From Polytrichum commune (lineage: Eukaryota; Streptophyta; Polytrichopsida; Polytrichales; Polytrichaceae): a stretch of DNA of 64,000 bases. The DNA lies in NCBI GenBank assembly GCA_950295325.1, contig OX485805.1:9858501-9922500 (forward strand), in the 5' to 3' direction. The notes below the pieces were generated by a model, which was not told the DNA's origin, ran no database searches, and saw only the letters and a list, made by a program, of their open reading frames with translations. A program made the position numbers and the translations under genes. Below, piece by piece: positions 58,421 to 64,000 of this stretch. How positions within the stretch are numbered: position 1 is the first letter of the stretch; the number at the start of each line of letters is the position of its first letter.

Positions 58421-61400
58421 TTATTCATCAGTAGTAGCACTAGACATGAAACTATCTTTTGCCTCGTCATCTATATATATTCGAGCACCTTTGCATTGCG
58501 AATTGATTTTGGAACTATAGCAAGATTCTTCATTTGGATCCGAATCTTCGAGATTCAACATTGCAATTGCAACATTCTCGACATATGATGGGAGACGTGG
58601 GCTACGGCTTGGACTTCGTAGGAATTGTCTATGTGCCCAAAACGGGAGACATGTCCTCTTTCCAATCGCATTCCTGAAATCAAATCGATGAAACATGTAA
58701 ATAATGTGAAGAAATAAAAATGAACCAATGAATTGAATGAAACGAATGAATTGAATAAAAATTTATTGTATTAAAACTTACTCACACTCAAATTCAAGCA
58801 TCTCCTCATCCGAGAGGTTATCATCTTCTTTTGTGAGATCTTGTATATTCTCCTTAGATGATCCCTATTTCAAAACGTTTTCCAAAAGTGGTTTCAATAT
58901 GTGCTCAAACATGTCATTATCACCCTCAAATGCAAGAAAATGTCTGCCACATGCGCGTGTTGCTAGGATAGAAGCTCCAGTGGAACATGTCAAATCAACA
59001 ATGCGTCCATTCGATGGTGTAAACAATTCAATAAGATCTTGAAAAAACGCGGCGATTTTTGATATGGCCCCCTCCAAGGTCTTCCCGATTTTTGAAGAAG
59101 CATGTTTTTTTCATCCACAAAATTGAAAAGCAAGTTTTTGCTTTTCAATCCAGTGCCAAAAAAAGTGGAGTTTGGTTGTCTCGTGGATTTTGTGGTAGTA
59201 AAATCCCTTACCAAGACATGAGCCATAAATGCCGGAGTCTACAAAAAAATGTAAATTGTATTAAAACTATATACAATGCAAATAACACCAAAATAATTAA
59301 ATAGAAACAATTGTGATGTGTTATACTTACGGTGTAGGTTAGAGACTCCGGATCCTTGAACACCATGTACGAATTGAGGCAAATAAAAGTCCTAAGAACT
59401 TTCATGTTGCCGTTGTATAAGGTTGAATTCAAAACCTTCTTGGTTTGCATATCGATAGCAGAAAATACTATGAGGACGCCATCATCAGACAAGATGCACT
59501 TGCACAAGGACATTGTTGCAACCATCCAGTTCTTGTCATATTTATTCTAAAGAGGAATTTCAGCAGGTCTATTGGAGAGGTTGAAGTCAAGACTGTCGGG
59601 AAATTGGAGAAAAACCAAGTCAACGGCAAAGGGAGTCGGACTTCCCATGACATAAAATTCGCGATTGTTATTGAACTGAAATACCACAACATATCACAAT
59701 ATAAGACACAAAATAAAACCCAAATGAAAGTAAGAACATTAGAGAAAATACCAAAACAATAATACTTACGTTTTCAATAAATTCCCGCCATTGGATCCAC
59801 TCAGGAGGACCTACATCCACCCTTTCAGACTTGTTCTTGACAGCAGTAGATCGACCAAACGAGAGCGTGAGAAAATTCTTCAGTATGAATAACTCTTTTA
59901 TCAAAATATCCGTTGGCGCACGATGAATAACGTCATAGGTGTTGGAGTAATGAAATTCCAATACATCGCACCCAGACTTTGAACTTTCGCCTCCAAGTGG
60001 ATTCTTATCCAAATCATTGGAAAGAACAAGCAATTCTTCATGTTGTGAAATTTCCGATTGATCTTGTATTTTGGTTTCAGGAACATGTTTCCTCTTACAA
60101 CGTTTTGTCTCTTTTGGTTCTGGCTCTCTAAGTTTAAGCTACAAAATTTGTGCTTGCAAAATTGCAGTATCACGAGGATCCACATTTTTAGCATCATTTA
60201 TCTGACGGATTGTCTTCTCACTTGACAGACATGCATCCTTTGGACAATCAAGATACCAACCACAATCCTCATAGTGTGGGAGCGACCAATCCAAACAAAT
60301 CTCAGTAGTGAACATGCATGAATCTCCTGCACCAGTGTCACGTCAATTTGGGAAAAAATGAGGTTCCCCTATAACGCATTTATGTGGAATCAAAACATAT
60401 CGAAAATACCTACACACAAAAATATTGTAACTCAAATATTCCATGACAATTTGACAAATGGAATTTAAAAAAAAAAAAAAAAAAGTTGTACTTGTATAAT
60501 ACACGTTTCATAGCAAGATCAATATTAGGTTGCTCATCCCAACCGTTGTATTTTTTTAACTTTTCCGCTTTGGAATTCACGATAGAATATTGAATTGAAA
60601 GCCGCAAACTTCCAGGTTTGGATATACTCGGAGAGAGTAGGCACATCTGCAGGCAACTAAAGAGGAGATGAAAGAATACTTTGAAGCTCTTCGATAGCAT
60701 TTTTTTTCCAACTGTGCCCAATATGTAGACTTCGATAACCAATCATCAAATGCAGAATCAGAGAGGGGCGATTTCGAGAAATGCAATGCATCTTTGTCAA
60801 ATCTATTGCCATTCCAAAGCTTGAGCCATCCAACTTTGACTTCTGCATCCACATTACTGACAACAACACGATGAAGTTTCTCTTGTAGCATTTCAGGCAC
60901 CGAAAATGAACCCCAATGGTGCTTAACTTCTTCAAGGAAAGCAGATGTAAGGTTGATGTCGGCAATCGCTAGTTGTTTCATAAAACTAGAAGATAACATT
61001 GCACATTTTTTGTTGACAGCTGCGGACATTGCTTTTGAAACTCCGTCTGATGTCCGTTCAAGAGGATGAGTTTCATTGTACTGGTTGAGAGCAATATCGC
61101 TAGCCTCAGCAAGTTCTTGCTGAAAAATCAAACAAAAGTCAATATTTATAAGTACATATAGATGTAATGTAAAATGAAGATGAATAAACATAAGGCACAT
61201 ATTAGCAATGATAGAAGAACTTACACTGTACATGTAATCCAAAAAAATTAGTCGTGTTAAAGCATACCAAGTTTCGACGGAATTCTCCTCACATCGTTTA
61301 TAATTCTTTGGATCCAGTTGCTTTCTGAAGGAAGTCAAAGGCATGGTGCCAATATTTTGCATCCGATATAAAGTATGCACCAAATTGGTGGATACGTGAG

Positions 61401-62228
61401 AATTTTCGGTTGACCTGAAAAAAACATTAAATTGATTAGATTCATGATGATATAATTTGGAAAACAAAATATAAACTAGAAATAAGTGTTAAAAAATAGG
61501 TAAGAACATTACTTGTAGATGTCATGCATAGCAGTCAACAAACTTGGATTGTCGTCAGGCTCGAGCGCTAAAATGATAGAATCCACAAAGACATGACGTT
61601 CATAATCCTCGGTATATACGCGGTCCATATAATTTTTCCAAGCAAAAAATCTGTGAATTCTATCCCATATAAAAAACATCTTGTTCTTGTATAACGTCAA
61701 TGACAAATCTGTATCCAATTGAGATTCAAACAGGGCATTGGCTTGAGCCAATTTGGGCTCCAAGATGCGCGAACCTCATCATCCACGAATTGAAAGTTTC
61801 CCTTAGAATCAGTGGCCGATATATAAAACACACAATCACCATCACGATAACCATTGAAAAAATCAGCCTCCAATTTAGTAATGTCACATTTCAAAGCAGG
61901 ACCCACAATCGGCATAGGAACCATGCGACATAAGGGTACACGCAAGCGAGCATTAGGTCCAACACGGATTGACGAAATTGTGGAAGTGGAATTAACCTTT
62001 TGTTTGTTCGTAAGCTCCCACACTTTCTCTTGATAAGTTTTATTGTCACCATCATTATCTTCATCCCAGTCAAAATCATCGAGGGATTCATTTTTTATTT
62101 TTTTTCTTAGTATGAAGATTTGACGATATGTCCTGATGATGATGAACTTGTTGAGATGGATGATTTTGAGTTGAATGCATTGTGGAATCATCATCAGTAG
62201 AAATAAGAGTCTTTCTCTCCAAATCCAT
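58421..62228 (-). pseudogene. Decayed ParB-like + permuted amino-methyltransferase gene
   Basis: Seven exons are traceable with good GT-AG sites: complement(58421..58673, 58782..59238, 59331..59675, 59770..60409, 60492..61119, 61225..61414, 61513..62228). Exon 1 starts MDLERKTL and holds RVPLCRMVPMPIVGPALKCD, then MFFIWDRIHRFFAW, which resembles a ParB-type GNHRxxA core. Exon 5 has FAVDLVFLQFPDSLDF and ILSDDGVLIVF, placed like motif IV and its following strand in amino-methyltransferases. Exon 6 has GRIVDLTCSTGASILATRAC then GRHFLAFEGDNDMF, an AdoMet-binding motif I located C-terminal to motif IV, the permuted (beta-type) order. At least four in-frame stops and three frameshifts (A-runs near 62100 and 60695, and near 61760) break it, and the NPPY/DPPY motif is lost. 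So it is a relic, yet its introns survive. Domain names are inferred from motifs only. Confidence 0.62.
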
Positions 62229-62449
62229 TGATTGGTCCTAAAACAAACGAAATAAGTTTCATAAATATTTCTAAAACCAGTAGCAACACATTAGCAATAA
62301 CATTACAAAAATAATAGCAATAGCAACAACAATAAGAATAGAATACCAAGAACACAAGGAAGAATGACAAAAATTATTGTAGACACTGCCATTTGTATCT
62401 TTTAAATATTGTACGATTAGGGTGGCCGCTCACCCAAAAATTACAAGGG

Positions 62450-62479
62450 CAGACCCTGTGCGATAACGCACAGGGTCTG
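62450..62479. repeat. Long palindrome, ATAA centre
   Basis: A 30-nt inverted repeat with 13-bp arms (CAGACCCTGTGCG and its inverse) around ATAA. It belongs to the same family as the palindromes at 63058 onward. Confidence 0.85.
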
Positions 62480-62516
62480 TGTGTCCAACTACAGGTCTAC
62501 CAAAGTTCGACGCGAG

Positions 62517-62827
62517 GTTTGGGTCCAACGACCCAAACTGTCCACGCGGTTTCGATCGAGCGACCCAAACCGCCTACAGCCAGTTTGGGTCGAACGACCC
62601 AAACTTTCTGCGCAAGGTTTGGGTCGCTCTATCCAAACTAGGCAAACAGTTTGGGTCGTTCGACCCAAACTAGGCAGACATTTTGGGTTGTTCGACCCAA
62701 ATCATGCTCACAGTTTGGGTCGTTCGACCCAAATTAGGCACACAGTTTGGATCGTTCGACCCAAACTAGGCAAACAGTTTGGGTCGTTCCAAACTAGGCA
62801 AATAGTTTGCGTCGTTCGACCCAAACT
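62517..62827. repeat. Palindrome array 1, 32-bp period, ten units
   Basis: Units close to AGTTTGGGTCG-TT-CGACCCAAACT are separated by a short spacer (AGGCAAAC-like). Positions are 62517, 62546, 62582, 62614, 62648, 62680, 62712, 62744, 62776 (4-nt deletion) and 62804. From 62648 the period is exactly 32. Spacers are alike between units, so this is a satellite and not a CRISPR array. Frames crossing it are artefacts of the repeat. Confidence 0.92.
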
Positions 62828-63057
62828 GTCCGAAATTTACGCCTGATTATGCGCAATTATCCCGTCATCACGAAAGTGCAAACAAACCTTGTACTGCACC
62901 TGTAGATGAGAAAGCTTGCAGCGACGAGCTCAGGTCCGACAGATGAGAGAAAAAAGACTGAATGCTTTGGGGGTGTGGCAATTTATACTACTCGTCCCTG
63001 CAGCCATATTTAGCGTGGCTCTTCGTGGCCCCGCTTAGCCGCTAGAAAGTTGCCAGC

Positions 63058-63211
63058 GTAGACCCTGTGCGTTAACGCACAGGGTCTACTTGCTCAACTT
63101 TGCGAAGCCTCTAGCTAGGCAAGTAGACCCTGTGCGTTAACGCACAGGGTCCGCGCTAGCAACTTTGAGGCCACTGTGCGTTAGCGCATACACCCTGTGC
63201 GTTAACGCACA
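63058..63211. repeat. Palindromes of the GTTAAC family, scattered copies
   Basis: A perfect 32-nt palindrome lies at 63058-63089 (left half GTAGACCCTGTGCGTT), a perfect 26-nt one at 63126-63151, and a 16-nt core TGTGCGTTAACGCACA at 63196-63211. A mutated half-site lies at 63173. The core is always CCCTGTGCGTTAACGCACAGGG or close to it (22 nt; left half CCCTGTGCGTT). Confidence 0.92.
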
Positions 63212-63678
63212 AGGCCGAGACATGAATTTTTTTTTTAAGTCTGGAATTCGTACATTTGCCAAAACTTGTAAAATCTAAAAAAAATGCTAATGTGGTCCAA
63301 AATAAAATAAAATAAATGCTATATTATCTAAATCTCCGTAGCTACAAATGCTTCTTATATTTTATTTTGGTTTGAAATCGTTTTCTTTTCTCATTCTTCT
63401 ATCTATTTCCTTGTTTTGGGCCACCTCGTAGATTTTGGGTTTCAGGGCAAAAAAAAAATTATGCTATTTTGTGTCATTTTCTAGCTGCTATAACGTATTG
63501 CATAAATACTTGAGTAGACATATTTCTCATTTCTTGCATTCTAATCCCGTTTTGAATAGTTTTTTTGCTACTACGCTCTAAACATCGATTTAAATTCATA
63601 CAATAGATATTTGTTGTACTTTTAGGCTCTCCTAGTCGTTTTACCTCCTAACTTTTGGCCTTCCTAAGTTGCTATTAC

Positions 63679-64000
63679 AAACCCTGTGCGTTAACGCACA
63701 GGGTTTTAGCTCCCAACTTTTGGCCTCCCTAAGTTGCTTGTTTAAACCTTGTGCGTTAACGTACAGGGTTTTACCTCCCAACTTTTTGCCTCCTAAGTTG
63801 CTCTTACAAACCCTGTGCGTTAACACACAGGGTTTGACCTCCCAACTTTGGCCTTTCTAAGTTGCGCTTACAAACCCTGTGCGTTAACGCATAGGATTTT
63901 TCCTCCCAACTTTGGCCTTCCTAAGTTGCGCTTACAAACCCTGTGCGTTAACGCACCGGGTTTTAGCTCCCAACTTTTGGCCTCCCTAAGTTGCTCATAT
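63679..64000. repeat. Palindrome array 2, 64-bp period, runs off the window
   Basis: 28-nt palindromes with left half AAACCCTGTGCGTT start at 63679, 63744, 63808, 63872 and 63936 (spacing 65, 64, 64, 64). Each is followed by a spacer of the type CTCCCAACTTTTGGCCTCCC-TAAGTTGC. Individual copies carry one to three mutations, mostly in the right arm. The array continues beyond 64000. Confidence 0.94.

Noticed and set aside
58421..62228. Reading the methyltransferase-like locus as a functional gene
   Set aside because: Several stops and at least three frameshifts within otherwise conserved exons, and loss of the catalytic NPPY/DPPY motif.
62393..62846. Frames up to 121 codons with FGSFDPN-like or WVVRPKL-like repeats
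   Set aside because: These are translations of the 32-bp palindrome array in several frames and not a repeat protein gene.
63679..64000. Regular repeat array that could be mistaken for CRISPR
   Set aside because: The spacers are near-identical between units and the host is eukaryotic; it is a tandem satellite.

Overview
This window looks like nuclear DNA of a land plant. Evidence for this is a phi-class glutathione S-transferase with the three-exon layout typical of plant GSTFs, spliceosomal GT-AG introns, a plant chromodomain Ty3/gypsy retrotransposon primed by initiator Met-tRNA, and many PIF/Harbinger, Mutator-like, pogo and hAT-like elements. The decayed methyltransferase-like gene near the right end resembles a family I remember from mosses and lycophytes, so a non-flowering plant is a reasonable but unproven guess. 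Gene density is low (four protein genes in 64 kb).

Layout: (1) 951-2397, a GSTF gene on the minus strand. (2) 3-24 kb, a graveyard of DNA transposons. It holds a 3.3-kb PIF/Harbinger element with its transposase and a possible Myb-like partner, two MITEs carrying the same ends, a 230-bp Mutator-like family, a Tourist-like MITE with TTA target duplications, and a pogo/Tigger-like transposase relic. A short pogo derivative has its empty target site preserved in a neighbouring tandem repeat. (3) 24.9-31.0 kb, a very young Ty3/gypsy chromovirus with two LTRs of 803 bp that read as identical, a 5-bp target duplication and an almost intact gag-pol; one in-frame stop separates the chromodomain. Its LTRs carry an array of about eleven hairpins with a constant loop and changing stems. 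(4) 31-41 kb, repeat-rich DNA with no gene I can support. (5) 41-47 kb, a three-exon gene for a 761-residue acidic, serine-rich protein with conserved short N- and C-terminal caps. (6) 51.0-53.2 kb, a homologue of the splicing factor SCNM1 (three exons, plus strand). It converges with a four-exon minus-strand gene (54.5-56.3 kb) for a probably plastid-targeted protein with DnaJ-type CxxC zinc pairs. (7) 58.4-62.2 kb, a seven-exon decayed minus-strand gene that seems to combine a ParB-like segment with a circularly permuted amino-methyltransferase domain. (8) 62.4 kb to the end, two arrays of palindromes (32-bp and 64-bp period), the second running off the window.

The four genes look like unrelated housekeeping or stress genes and not a pathway. 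The most unusual material is the ParB-like/methyltransferase relic beside palindrome arrays, and the covarying hairpin array in the retrotransposon LTR.
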